Counted from the first letter of the stretch, positions 38,228 to 52,155 are shown. The stretch: 64,000 bases of DNA from Cruorifilaria tuberocauda (GCA_013365365.1 JABVXU010000086.1:103181-167180), one strand, 5' to 3'. The notes: generated from the letters alone by a model not told the origin. Numbers and translations are program-made.

Positions 38228-38409
38228 GAAAGGAAAAAGTTTCTGGTTGAAGAAGATAGAGGGAAGATGATGGAGTGCGATGTAAGGAAAAGAGGCATTC
38301 GGAATATGCAACCAGAAAACAAAATCAGTGTGTTAGCCAAGCCAAGTTGCCACTGTTGCAGGATTAGAGTAATTCAGGCCATCGTGGCAACACGACTGGC
38401 TATTACTCA

Positions 38410-41400
38410 ATGCACTACCTCAGTCCTTTCCTTATCACTATAATCTGCTCCTCTTACCTGATCAATTTCATCCATTCAAGGTAAATCATTATTCTTTTCT
38501 TCTTTCCTTTTTCCTTTTTTATATCACTCATTTCCTTCCTGTTTATTTCTTCGGATGAGATTAATTTAAGCGAAATATCATATTTATATTTATTCTGAGG
38601 TGAATTAAATTTTATTAATATTGGAGAATTTTTGTCGATGTTTAGTAAAGGGTAAACGATGTCTTTGGTGTTAGTTTAATGCGTTTTGTTTTATTACTTG
38701 ATTTTAATCAGTATAGGTGTTATTCCTTTAGTGTAATATGCATGCTGTGTGTTATTTCTGTAATGAAGTACTGATATATTGTACAGCATATTAATTTTAT
38801 TTCATAATTTTCACTAATTCGATTAAATGTATTGTAATTTGTTGCTTTGTAAATGATTAATTAGATCAGTAATTAGCTGAAGTGCAAAAAAAATTTTTAA
38901 GCTCCTTTTTGTCAATCAACTAATTATAAAGTGTGGAAGTATTTTCAAACACAAGTTTAGCATTTAGTTTTCCAATTTATGATTTTTTCCCGGTAATTTT
39001 TGGTGGCATTGCTATTGGAAAACAATGTCCTGTTCTTGTCAAGAAAAAGTTTTAGTTATTTTGCAGGAAGCTTTGATATATACTTTTAGTAATTCTTTAA
39101 TTGGGAATTTATATTTTCATCTTTATTTTTATCGATGAACGTAAAATTAAATTCGAAAGCTTAGATTTCAAATGTTATGTGACATTAGATTAAGATGGTC
39201 AAAAACTATAAATAAAGATAGATAACTAAGCAGGTAGAAATAAAATGAAGCGTCAGTGCTTAATCTCTTCTTGTATTTGACAATGCTAATTAATTCCCTT
39301 CTTGCACTTGATTTAACTTCTATGCTGCAATTTTAAGATTTCAATGTCCCTTTAATTATAGATATCTAATGTATCCATAGTATATTATTATCATATCAGA
39401 TTAATCATGAATTGGAGAGCGCAAAGATTTAATTCATCAAATTGGGTTTAAGAAATGATTGGAATTTGTTAAAATAAATAAATGGATTGATAGCGTTGTC
39501 ATAAATAAATTAATAAAGTGGACAATCCAGTTATTTAATCAGGTAAGATGTTTTCATCTATTTCACTTGTTTCTATCATTTTATCGTAGGAATTTTCCCA
39601 GTATCTTTTCCAAATTAAATCCCGAGATTGAGTATATCAATTTGTTAATCCATATTGCACGTCTTGGACATCCTGCACTGCGTGGATATCATTGCTTCTT
39701 TCTCTCATATTTCTCGTTCGATTTATTCTTTTTAAATATTTCCTATTGAAGTTATTTTCTTTTAATATTTTTAAATATTTTAAATACTTTAATATTTTAA
39801 TATCCTATTTTTAAAAAACTTCTAGCTGAATCACTCTCAATCATTTGAATCGAGAAGGGATTGTAAGGAATGAAGAAAAGCTACTTTTACTTTCAGTAAA
39901 TATTTTGCTTGCACTGGCAATACCTTCAGACATTGCATATTTATTTTTCTGTATATTGTGAATTTCATTTTTTAGTATTTCATTGATCTCTTAATTTTCA
40001 AATCGTACTTCTCCTACCTTATTCACTGTCTGATTTCTTTCATTTAGCTTCACAGGTAAATAAATGGACTGTATATGTTTGTATCCTCTGAATTGCTACT
40101 ATTGTCTTTTTATTGTAGTGTGAAAACTTGTGGGTGGAATCGAAAGTTAAATTTTCCTGCATTGGTATTTGTTGGTAAAACATACTTTCAATTAAAAACA
40201 GAGATTGTTGTTTCAACTGTGCATTCTGTTTAACTGCAAGCTGTTACAATTAAAGCTTATTGTTATTTCTAAATAAGTGTAATTTGCAAATATTTCCATT
40301 TAAATGAGTTATCAGCCATTAAGGTCTTTAAGAAAGGAATTACTATAAAATGAATTTAGAATAAATTCATAGTGATATGTCAATGGTTATTCTAATTGGA
40401 ATAACTTTAAAATGTTTTTTACGAATTGTTATTCATATGATCATTAAAGTTCAGTTATGCCCATAATAAAATAATATTGGAGTGATGTTTATATCGAGTA
40501 GCTGAATGCTTGAAGCCAAGTAGTAAATATCGATATTATCATTATTATGCTAAATGCCGACATAAAAATTGTCGTTATTATTATGACAACAAATAAAATC
40601 GTTATTTTAATAGTTACTCTGTAGTGTTAATTACTTATATTAATTAAGTGCCAAAAACTTATTTAGACCTGCTTAAATAACTTCTTTAAACCTATTTAAA
40701 TCAAGAAAAAAAATTTATTTCTTTGCTCAGTGGAAGGTACAAAAAATTAAATGGATGAGTTACTGATAATCTACTGCGGATAATTGTTGCACTTTGGATA
40801 GCAGGGTTTCTTTTCTCTTCTTTTAGAGGTTTTATTTCAGGAGTTTCATAAACGCTCTCACCATTTTACACTCAAAAGGTTCTTTAATGAGGAAAAAATT
40901 TTCCTTATTTTAAGCTTTAAGAAACCATACCATTTACAAATGCATGAATGAATTTTGCGGAAATTCATAATTGCTGAGCAGGAAAAACTGGAAATACAAC
41001 ATCAAGAATTCCTGTTAACAGTATTTCACTGAAATTCTTCCAGTTTACTATTTAAAGAATCTAGGAAAAATCAAGCCAAGATGGGAAAAATAATTCTAAT
41101 TAGGAAAGAACTTTTTGTGAATGTATTCATCGCCTCTTGGTAGGGGTTTTTTGAAAGTTTGTCGGGAAAAGAAGATATTTTTGACAGCGAGTTCTTATCC
41201 CTCTCTTCCTGCTGCTTTCATGCTTAACAGAAGTGCTTTTCCGGCCTTCCGACCATGTAAGTTAGCTGCTGTTCCTCGCCGAACCGTCAATCTGTTGCTT
41301 CTTCCCCCCAACCAAAGAAAGTGCAACAGGAGAAGCATCAAACTGGCACATTTCCTTTCGCTCTTTCAACAAATCCAATAATAACTATGAAGAAAAAATT

Positions 41401-44400
41401 ATCAGTGGAAAATTTCAATATTACATTTTGAGAGAAAAGTTTAAAATTAAAAAATTTCTTTGCTTTCAATTTTTCGAAAGAATTTAGAATTATTCTTTCC
41501 GCATTGTATAATGCTTGATAAAGCATCCAAATGGAAGCTAACATCCTGCTTATTATCTTCAAAAATTTGCCCAACGATCAAGACATAGTTTAAAGTTTTA
41601 ATCAGATAATAGCCATTAAACCGTCTTTATCATATAAGAAAGTAATGGCAATAAAATGAAAACTTCATTTTAACTGAACTAATTCTTCACTGAAATAAAA
41701 GCTAAGCCTTTGATAAAAATTAAAATTAGTCTGTTCTGGATTGCTTAAAAAACTCAAGTTTTACCTTAAAAATTGAATTGAAATTAGTATGATTATAGAG
41801 TAAAAGATTTTCCAAGCTTTCGTTTACTTGAAAGATTTATTATCAATTCTTATATTTTAAATAATTTCTTTAATTTAAGAAAAAATGGAAAAATATGCGA
41901 TATTTCCGGAGTTTCACATTTTACTTTCATAGATTTAATATTCTCCGAGTTGGAATGGGCGAACTTTAGTTACTATCACTTGCATTAATTATAGAAGGAG
42001 TAATGTATAAACTGAGCCTTTGCGTTGTTTGTAAATTGGATTTTTTAAAACTTTTCCAAGTTATCGAAAATTATTTTTTCGAAAATTTTATCGAATGTAT
42101 TTTTAGACAAACAATGTACAAAAAGAATTCACGGATTCTTCGAAGATTGAGCAGGTAGTTAAGTTCGCTGCAAAAGTTGGCAAATTTTGCATTTATTCGT
42201 CGTGCAAGATAGGAAATTTTGGAAATATTATGTCGTATTACCTTGAAATTGAATTTTTTAAAGCTTATTTTAAAAAACTTAACATAATTCGCCCACAACT
42301 TTTTTGAGAAACTTGTCGTTTCAGATTATACGATTGGCAAATGGATGAGTACGGTGGCTTACGTCCAGTAATTAAATCAATTAACGGAGAGAGTGAACAG
42401 ATACAATATTCTCACTATCACCAATCAACTGGCGATAAGATAAAACGCCAACAAAATTGCGCCAATGATTCATTTATTCTGGAAACCATTCTCAAAAAAT
42501 ACAATCGTCATAAAATTCCAGGAGATTCAGTGGTTGTTGAGGTGGAAGTTTGGGTACAAGAGATCACAACAATCAGCGACATCACCTCCGATTTTCAAGT
42601 ACACTTTTTCGTCGAATATACACCTTTCAATTGCATTTGTAACATTTGCAATACGCTAGACTAAAATAAATAACCATTTCCATATTTCAGTTTAAGGTCT
42701 TGAGGAAACCGCAGAAAAGATGGTGAAGTAACCTAAGAAGTAAAAATGATAAAGTTACTCGAGAATAATGTGACAGAATAATGGAGTATATATATGGAAG
42801 GGGTGAAATGAGCACAATTGCAACCTAAATTTTAATTAATTCCACTATATTTTTACTCATTAAATGAATTCGACATATGACATAAAGGAGGATTAAAAGA
42901 TATTTGCAGTTGGATATTTACATCAGTGAGATGTGGCTCGATCCTGCCTTGGATTATTCCTGGATGCAGCCGTGTCGATATAATTTGTCTCTGAACAGCA
43001 TTTTGTTGGAGAAGCTTTGGACCCCTAATTCATGCTTTATCAATTCGAAAACTGCCGATATACATCGAAGTCCATTTCCGAATATTTTTTTAATGATTTA
43101 TTCTAACGGATCAGTATGGACCAATTATAGACTCAAATTGCAAGGTATATCATTCCATTTTATTTGTTCGTTTTTTTGTAAGTTTTGAATGAGCAAAAAT
43201 GACGTCATAAGAATGAGAATAATTGCCATATGTTAGAACACTTTATTTGTTTACAAATAATTAAAAATTGTTCGGCCATGTCCAACACATATATATATAT
43301 ATATATATAGATTTACTGACATCATTAAAGTTGATAATATCTTTGAGAAGTTTCTAAGACAATCCATAAGCAAACAAATATCTAACAATGAATTCCATTT
43401 AGTACAAATTGAAAAACTTCTTTTCAGCATTTCACTACAAACTCATTAAATATACCTCTTTATTTGAGAAAGGACGGTTTTGAAAATTTTCAGTTTGAAA
43501 TTTTAAAGTTTGAAATCTCAGGGCTATAAGTATGAAAAATAACTTGGCAATGTCAACTAAATTTGAATAATATAATTTAAGGAAATTGGCTTTTTATCTA
43601 ACGTTTGGCTGAAATTATTGATAAGTAAAAAGAAATGAGCTATAAGCTCTTAAGTTAATACAAATAAAAAATAAAAATGAAGTTTGAAGAACTGTATCAA
43701 GCATGAATATCAAGCATGAAATGGTAATGTTATGAATGAAATTTATAAACTTTAAAAGCAATTTCAGGACCATGCACAATGGATTTAACGAGATTTCCCT
43801 TCGACAATGTTACATGTTCACTTACATTCGAAAGCTTTAAGTTAGTCACTTGAAACTTTTAGGCATTTATTATGAAAATTATGCTATGATTCCGAATTTT
43901 GATTTATGCAAAATTAGCTATCTTTTCAAATAATCCTAAATGATAAAGACAGTTCACTGCGAAATCGGTTAAAAGAGAAAGAAATACAAATATTGGAAAA
44001 CGAAACTAACGAAGGAAATTAATCACCTCGTACAATTGAAATATAAATTCATTTATGATAAACTGGAAACAATCAAATTTTAATGTGATATTGATCATTT
44101 ACTGAAACGATATTTTCTTCAATGAATTTCGGATTTTTTTAAAATTAATTTTGTGATAGACGTAAGGTTTGCCCATTTGAATTCCTGAATTGATAAAATG
44201 ATTTTTCCGAATTTATTTCCATTTAATTTCAAAAATGAAGGAGTTCCGTATTCCATCATTTTTCTCAAATCTATTACGTCAAATTAATTAGTCTTAATAT
44301 TGGAATAATTTCATAAAATTGTATTTGCAAGTTTTCATTTTTCATTATATTAGTTATAATACGGATGAAGTTGAAATGGTTTGGTCACCACTTGGTGTTT

Positions 44401-46501
44401 CGAAAATGCGTGAAAAAATGGAACTCGCTGATTACGAACTTACTGGCATTGAGAACCTTAGGAGTACGGAGGTTTCTTTTGCGTATTTTATTATCGATCA
44501 TTCAGTTGATAAATCAATCGGTTATCAATCATCAGCAATCGATTCTAGTTTATTTTATGTCTTCACTCATTGAGACTTACATTCGAAAAATAAATAAATG
44601 AATGAAAATAAAAAACAAATATATTTGGGCGTTTAAGGAGAAAGACAAACAAAGTTAACAGAGCTAAATGCGTTGTTGAAAAATCAATTATTTCTCAACA
44701 ACGCATTTAGCTCTGTTAACTTAAAAATTGAAAAATTAAAGTGAATTCTCTTTTTCCCTCCATTGTTTGTACATTGTTAAAAGTTTCATTTAGCCCTATC
44801 CCGCTGGGTTTTGGCATGAATTAACAATGATATTTCATTTTAAAAGACGTGCTGGATGGTACATTCTACAAGCTTATCTTCCAACTTATCTTACCATTTG
44901 CATATGTAAGCTAATTTATACTTCCTATCATAAAGTTTTTTTTTTGATATTTTTCTAGTGTAAGTGACAAGATGATTATCATGATGTTATTATTTGGATG
45001 TTATGGAAAAAGTTTTGATCATAATTCCTCGAGAAAAAAGAGTAAATCTATTAGAAAATTGACATTCCTTTTTCCTGAGATTTCATTTAACGAATTTGAT
45101 CTTTGCACGATTATTTCATTTTAGCATGGATTTCATTTGCACTTGGCTCTAAAGCAATTCCAGCTCGAACTATGCTAGGTGTTAATTCACTTCTTGCAAT
45201 GACTTTTCAATTTGGTAATATTATAAGAAATTTACCGCGGGTTAGCTATGTCAAGGTTTGTTCTTTCTGGTGTACCACTTCGGCGATAAAAGAGAGTAAC
45301 TTTTTTCAGTGGATTCTTTCAAATGAAACAATTGAAGTTATTTTTCTTTAAGGCAATAGATATTTGGATGCTGAGTTGTATGACTTTCGTTTTCTGTTCA
45401 CTGTTAGAACTTGCCTGGGTTGGTTATTTGAGCAGGGAAGAACTGAATGTACCGAAACCGGTGGTAGCAAAATTATCACCAACAGGACAACAAGATGATG
45501 ATAGTAGTATCAAGTTGGTGCAACAAGATCGTTATGAAACTAATTCACTACTTCCTAGGTCGGAATGTTTGTATTATTACATATCTAAATAATAAATTTT
45601 GAATCCTTTTGAATCTAAGATCTTTTTGTATAATATTTTGGACAATCAAAACTCCCTCTTAATTTTCTTTTTTAACTTAAATTGAATTACTAAAATTGAA
45701 TCAGTGATTGAATGATTTGATTTAGTGAAGTATTATTAACGTATCATTACAGACGAAGGCCAGGAGCTGAGGAAGAAAATGCACTGATAAGTCTTGCACG
45801 TGGTAATGATTATGGTTATATACCACCCGGTTACGGTCTCAATGATCATTTAAAGGCAACAATGGCTTCAATAGCTGGTCCATGTGGTTGCTTGCAACAC
45901 GAGCCAACTCCAAACACAAAATCCTACTCACCGATCCCGACATCCTGCCATCCTACCACTACACTCATCAAAAAAAGGGTACATCGTCATGTATTGATTG
46001 ATTTTTCAGAAAATTTACCAAAAAATTTGTACAGTTACTAATTTCTACACTTTTTACATTATTCTATTTTATTTCATATTTTTATATGAGTTCTATTAGT
46101 GTAAGTGTGTAACTTCCTCTATACAATTCTTTCATAACAATCTGTGAGATTTGTGATCGTTAAGATGATTTTGAACCAATAAGTAATGAATGTACTAATC
46201 TTCATAGTAATATGAGAACTAGCTCGTGCTTCATTAGAAAGCAAACAATGACTATATGAGTATGGTAAGGTAAAGACACTTTGATGAAACAGATATGTAG
46301 CATATACCTGTATTATCTGATATCTACTGTACTGGATAAATCCAATGTATTCTATTGATCATTCGTTTATCAAATCAATAACTTTTTTTTAATATTCAGG
46401 AACAAGCAACACAATATATCGATAAGCTGTCAGCAATATTATTCCCGACGCTATTCAGTATGTTTAATATCGCATATTGGTATCATTATCTCAAGGACTG
46501 A
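38410..46501 (+). CDS. Cys-loop ligand-gated chloride channel subunit (nematode LGC/ACC-like)
   Basis: Pentameric anion-channel subunit. Exons: 38410-38480, 42325-42598, 42910-43144, 43768-43840, 44354-44471, 44794-44905, 45125-45255, 45353-45558, 45753-45978, 46400-46501; 1548 nt, 515 residues. Exon 1 encodes a hydrophobic secretory signal beginning [17 protein letters not shown] and joins the next exon in phase across a 3.8 kb intron. The Cys-loop is C196 to C210 with 13 residues between ([15 protein letters not shown]). M1 follows [17 protein letters not shown]. The M2 approach is [20 protein letters not shown] at 307-309 is the anion-selectivity signature of GABA, glycine and glutamate-gated channels. 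[20 protein letters not shown] leads to M3, then a loop of roughly 120 residues. M4 ends in YWYHYLKD. No second extracellular disulphide of the GluCl/glycine type is evident. Similarity looks closest to the acetylcholine-gated ACC/LGC group, but the ligand cannot be assigned. Confidence 0.9.
38481..42324. other. 3.8 kb first intron of the Cys-loop channel gene
   Basis: Starts GTAAATC and ends TTTCAG. It contains no exon I can support. An 86-codon open frame at 41121-41381 has no family similarity. No clear repeats. Its size, five times the other introns of this gene or more, may reflect regulatory content. Confidence 0.6.
43289..43309. repeat. (AT)n microsatellite
   Basis: About ten AT units within the channel intron 43145-43767. 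Confidence 0.95.
44652..44722. repeat. Near-perfect 33-bp-arm hairpin in a channel intron
   Basis: Arms 44652-44684 and 44690-44722 are reverse complements at 32 of 33 positions with a 5-nt loop. It sits in the intron 44472-44793, 71 bp before the next exon. Confidence 0.93.
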
Positions 46502-47768
46502 TAGCATCCAATAGACTCTTCAACGGAGAATAATCGATTACTGATTTTGCATTGAATAGTAATATGTCATAATCTGTTGCTTTAAAAGCGGAAAAGATCA
46601 AAATTATTTGTTGTTCTGAAACTATCGTGCAAATTTGATGAATTTGACTATTCGTATTATTTTAACTTTCAGCAAAAAATTGAAAAATATATTAAAAAGT
46701 GTTCATTGTCATCATATAGAATTATTGCTCAATGTCCATGCAAAATTTAAAATAGTTCACTTGTTTATTAATTTAATTAAATTCAATCTTGAGATTCTTT
46801 TTGTCTAACTCAACACGATCAATCAATCAATTCATCATTCTGCATAGCACAGTGAAGAACTATTTGAATTAACTGCTTCCCATTCAAATGTTTTTTAGCT
46901 TTCAAGCTTTTTCAAGCATACTTTTTTGTTAAATTATCAATTATGGAAGCTCTTTTGAGGCAACAGTGTTTGTCACAAATTGACAAATTTAAAATTCCAA
47001 CAATGGAACAGAAGAAATCTTTCAACATCCGAAAAGTTTATTTAACATTATTTCTTTCAAATAAGCTAAAAGTGTAGCTATTCAGTTGAAATTTTTTAAA
47101 GTTTTTTTCAAACTAATAACTTCAATTACTACAATATGAAAATCACTGAAAAGAGAGAGAATTGAATTAGCAAAAAATGCATGAAAAAGAATTTAAAACG
47201 GAAAGATCAAAGCAACACATGAGATGAATTATAATATAATAATACGTATAATACCTGTAAATATCTTAACTACTGAACTGTAGAGATTAAAATGACTCAT
47301 GCGGTAATATGCATAGAACTGATTCATTTATAAGATTGAAACCATTTTTTATTTACATATAAAAAGATAAACATATCTTTATAGAAATCTGTATACAAAG
47401 TATTTTTCACTATTATTTTTATTAATACTTCGCAGAATTTAATTTAAATGAATTCATTGGCTTTATGAGGAATATGCATGCAAAATGATTATAAAAAGAA
47501 AAGTAAACCCAAGGCAATCTTTTCTACGCATTCAATATTCTCTTTGCGAATTTGAATAGCAAAGAATAGATTGAATTTCAACAACATATGCTCAAAACTC
47601 TTTGAAATATTCTTTATGCTATTCCGTTAAATTGTATAATTCTCTAACATAATAATTTCTGAAAGGAAATAATTGAAGATATCACTTTTAATCTAATTAT
47701 TTGTTGTTTGCAGCAAAAAATAATTTTATAATAACTATCTAAAATAATTACATTCTAATTCTACTAAT
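46502..47768. other. Convergent intergenic region after the channel gene
   Basis: 1.3 kb of AT-rich sequence; no supported exon, repeat or RNA gene. Confidence 0.5.
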
Positions 47769-49110
47769 TTAATTATCAAGTGTAATACTTCGTTGCAATA
47801 TTTTAGAACAATTCTTTCCCGGAAATTTATTGTCTTTTCTATATGCTTGAATTATAACGGCCCAGTCGTAACTTTCTGTTGTTAGCGTTGATATGTCGCA
47901 ATGTGGCGGTAGTTTGTATACTTTGCGAACACGTTTCAAACGTTTTACTATTTCACCAGGTCGTGAGACATCTCTAAAAGACTATATCGAGTTTATATGC
48001 TTATTTTGACTTTTTCAATAACTCTTGATTTCTCATTTTTTGAAATTGGAAGGGGTCTGCAACAGTGGTGTAAATTCAGTTTAAATTAGAATTTTCTTTA
48101 AATTAAAAAGTGTCTCAAATTTTAATTGGTTTTTAGAAACTGAATTTCTTTTCACTGAATTGACGAAACTTTCTAAAGATTAGAGAATTCGCAATTACCT
48201 TGAAGCATTGAGTACAAGCATATTAAGATTTCTTAAAATTTCAATTTCAAGTCGCCAAAAGCAAGTTCCAAAAAAACTATTGTTGCAAAGTCCAATAATG
48301 CAACTAAAGTTCGATTTCGAGATCTTCTCAAACTTTTTGAGCTAAAAAAGTCGCATGTTGCTGAAGTCTTTATTCGAGAAATGAACAAGGAGAGAAATCT
48401 GTCAAATAGCAGTTGTTCCCTTTTTTTTCCTTTCTGCTAGCAAAAAAGTATTAAATCTCTTATATGTCGCTTATATCTTAGCGAATCAAAATGCAAATCA
48501 CTTTAAAGTTAATTTGAGAAAGTTATAATTTCAATCCCTTTGATACTTAATTATCCATTGCACTTAGTTATATTTCTGAAATTCAGGCAATTCTAAAAAT
48601 TGCTAAACCTACTTTTATTTCAAATCTTTTGCAAAAACATACAGTTCCTCGGGATTCTCCAGTGCCACCTTGATTAAATGGTAAACAGACGAAGAATTTT
48701 TCATCGGAAAGAAACCCTTTTGCCATTCGATCCTCACTAAATGGCCAATCCCAAACAAATGTCTCAAAGGACGATTTATCACAATCATTGTTATCATTTT
48801 CCACATTGCTGTAAAAATATTGCATGATAAAGAATAAAATAAAAAGTAAGGTGTAAATTGTGATAAAGATGGAAATCGATGAGAGAGCTGTAGGAATTTA
48901 AATCGCGGTAAAATTATAAAGAATTGAAAATAATGAACAGGTGAGAAAGAGAATCGTTTACATTTGTGGGTAATGTTTTACTGGTATAACAAAATCAGGA
49001 AGTGACACTTGCGAATTTCCGGTTATATCATCTGATGTTTCAGGAAGAGATTGAGATTTCTGTAATAATGCCATCATAGATGAAAACTGTTGTGGCAATT
49101 TTAGTAGTGC
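47769..49110 (-). pseudogene. Possible small-heat-shock (alpha-crystallin) gene or relic, exons do not join in frame
   Basis: Three exon-like segments on the minus strand: 48962-49110, about 48643-48808, and 47769-47973. The last is open for over 60 codons and has RVRKVYKLPPHCDISTLT, similar to the late alpha-crystallin strand of small HSPs (R.Y.LP..CD). The middle one contains VALENPEELYVFAKDLK in one frame, resembling the PEEL..V strand, and DWPFSEDRMAKGFLSDEKF in another. The first segment (ALLKLPQQFSSMMALLQKS) enters the middle one only in the second of these frames, while the last accepts only the first. So as drawn there is a one-base conflict: a frameshift relic, a missed small exon, or a wrong model. 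No start codon was located. Treat both function and status as provisional. Confidence 0.35.
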
Positions 49111-52100
49111 CTGAAATTGTATGGAAAAAAATGCGAGTACAAAATAGAAGTGGGATGATTCAAATAATATTTATTACTTGAAATATGCTATTAACACATG
49201 ATTATAAATTCTAAAAATAGAAGAATTTTTTTTAAATAATATGTAAGTCATCGATAAGTCAATGAACAAAAAGATAAGCGCTGAAATTAAAGGAAATTTG
49301 AGAATTTTTATCTGCAAATAATTTTGCAACGAAATTTTAATATTAAAAGCATTTTATTAAATACGCACCGACCTGTCAAACATCAAACATATTTCCACGT
49401 TGCAGTGGTTGTTTTCTCACGTAATGTACAGCAGTATCATTACGTACAGAACATTACTGATTGCAATTACGGCATCTCTAAAGTAATGTTGATTACCCGT
49501 GGACGTATAATATGATAAGAATGATTATTTCTTTGTCTGATAAATTTGTCTGGAAAATTAGTTATCCATATATTATATATGAATTGCTAAAGCATAAACT
49601 CCCCCCAGTGATGATTTTCCAGAAGCTGTCAGAATGAATTGAAATATTTTACTCGAGATGAGAGTGATTGAAAGGTTTAATAAAGGGGGAATTGATAAAA
49701 ATGTTGCTAGAAAACAGCTGCTTATCACAAAGAATGAATGCTTCATTCATTTGCTCGTTGTTTAATAAACAGATTTACGACAAATAGCAAATTACAACTT
49801 TTATGAGAAAAAGGGAAATACGATGCCAACTTGAAATATTCTCGAAAAAATTTTTTGTGAAATTAAGCAAATCATTTTAAGTTCTCATTTAAAGCGAAAT
49901 AAAGAGAATGATCTGACTTTCCCCATCAATTACTCTTTTAAGGTGCACAATTTTCAAACTTCCTTCTTTTTTCTTTTGTAAGCTAATAGATCTTTAGAAT
50001 AAAACCTTCTCAATGGTTTAGAATTTCAAAAAATTTCATTAGCAAAAAGCGAGTATGAGTTGAAGTTTCAATTGAAATATTATATATGATGAAGTCACAT
50101 GTCATTTTCTTTCCGTAAATTCAGAGTGTAATATGAAATGTTTTGCTATAAAGTCGATTAACAGATTAATATACTTTCAGAGAGATCAAAATTTAACGCT
50201 TAAAATTTTTGCAAAAGTTGAATTCCATTAGTCAATCCTATAAATTCACGAAATCATAGAAGTTTCATGAGCTTAATCAGCAAATGTAATCCAATTATAG
50301 GTGGAGGCCAAAAGTCAGTAGTGTCAATTAGAAGTGATTTCCGAGAAATATTCAATACAATTGCATATTTATCATTTCAACTATATGAATAATTAAAACG
50401 TCAAATAATTTCATAGGAAACATATTGTAATATCCTACAACAACTAAAGTAAGCAAATAATTGCGCTAGAACAAATGCTTAGGCGCTCTTTTCGATCAAA
50501 GCCTCGTTTACATCCATTTTGCTGGAAACAATCAAAATGATTGTAAGCTTTACTTCGTCATCACTTCGTAACACGTGTCTAGCAAATCACGTCATTTACA
50601 ATTCATTGATAGATATGAGCTGTCTGTGTAAATTGTTATAGAAAATTCTTCAAATGAAATCACCGAAATGAAGTGCGAATAAATTTGAAAGATTTACGAA
50701 AAGTAAAACAAAGTAATATGTAAGCACATTTCTTTATTTATTTTGCACCTCAAATGATAAGCATGATTAATAACAGATGTGTTAATATTTTCAACGGAAT
50801 AGAACATTCTGGATAGCTAGCACTCATGAGCATTTTTATATTGCTTATCGCATATTACCTGGATGACTCATTCTTTTGTTCCTCAAAATAACTCATCATT
50901 TCTGAATATGGTGACTGTTGATCAGCTAAGAATATTTGATACAATTCTTTTATCATATCATGCTAGCTGATGAGCAATAAATTATTAACCGATTCAGTAT
51001 TGGATTCATACAGTGACAATTTTTGCCAACTTAAATTAGGCTCTTTGTTCTTTGCGATAATAACGAAAATTGTCTTTCAATAGCAATTGTTGCTAATAAA
51101 TGCAATCACATAAAGTAGAATAGTGATTAGTGAAAATTGAAAAGAGCAGTGATTAATGATCATTAAAGAGGGCAGTTGATTAGAGCACTTGATGTCATAT
51201 TATATCAGATGTGAAACAATCCAGATGTACTATATAATTAATTAATTTGTCTTTTCTAACTTTTCTTTTCTGCATTTCTGTCACTATTGAATTCTTACGT
51301 GACATGAAATACTCACATACGACAATAATCGACTATTTCAAAAATATGGAAGATATATCTGATTTAATCTTACAGTTTAGTACACTTTTTCATTTCAAAT
51401 TCAATAAATAACATAACTAAAATCGAGTTCAGAAACATTTGCAAGATCAAAAGAATTGAACGATTTTTTTCTCAAGTTAAACTGTTAATAACATCGAATG
51501 CATTATAACAAAAGAAATGTATTCAGTACACAATCCTTAATATTGTTTAACAGGGAAATTTTAACCATTAAGAGAATGCCAAGTAGATATGTACCCACTC
51601 AATGTGTGTTTGGTATTACAACCGTTTATCGTATCAGTTCTCTTCCTCATTTTCATGAAATGAATTCGATAGCTAATTAAGAAAGCGGAGAAGGGTTGGA
51701 AAATTTGGAACATTATTTAAAAATGATCAGATTTCTTTTCCTTTAACACACACACAAAATGGCTTCCAAGCAGCTAAGATTGAACAAACATTTTCATAGG
51801 AAGGAAGCAATGAATGTTTCTTATGAAATTTCAAGTATTAATAACCTGAAATTTTCAGTAGAGGAAAGCATAATAAGAGATTAATAATGCTTTGGTTAAA
51901 AAATATAATTGGTAAGTATATATGTTAGCATTAATTTCTTATTTTAATTAGTTTCAAAAGATCATAGTTAATTAATTTGTTAAAGTGAGATGATTACTAT
52001 CGAATTTCATCCAACATTTTCATCCGAATTTCGTCGAACACTTTTCTTATAATTTCAATATTTATGCTAACAAAACAAGATGTTCATTTGAATTAGAAAA

Positions 52101-52155
52101 AAGCATCGCAATCAATTGAGATTAATCGTTTCCATGTGATCTAGAGAAATTTTTT
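49111..52155. other. 3 kb intergenic or uncharted 5' region
   Basis: AT-rich; no exon with family similarity on either strand. The missing 5' exon of the segment at 48962-49110 could lie here. Nothing else seen. Confidence 0.5.

Larger units (their letters stand above)
37284..38409. other. Intergenic region before the Cys-loop channel gene
   Basis: 1.1 kb without a supported exon. It holds a 42-bp hairpin (37920-37961) and an AG microsatellite (38201-38227). Sequence from about 38280 becomes less AT-rich and probably is the channel's 5' leader. Confidence 0.45.

Noticed and set aside
38152..38340. 62-codon minus-strand open frame with a serine/leucine repeat
   Set aside because: It is just the (AG)n microsatellite translated.
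41121..41381. 86-codon open frame considered as a 5' exon of the channel gene
   Set aside because: No donor in the required phase, and the exon at 38410-38480 gives a proper signal peptide.
42465..42659. 64-codon open frame inside the channel gene
   Set aside because: Other-frame shadow of exon 42325-42598.
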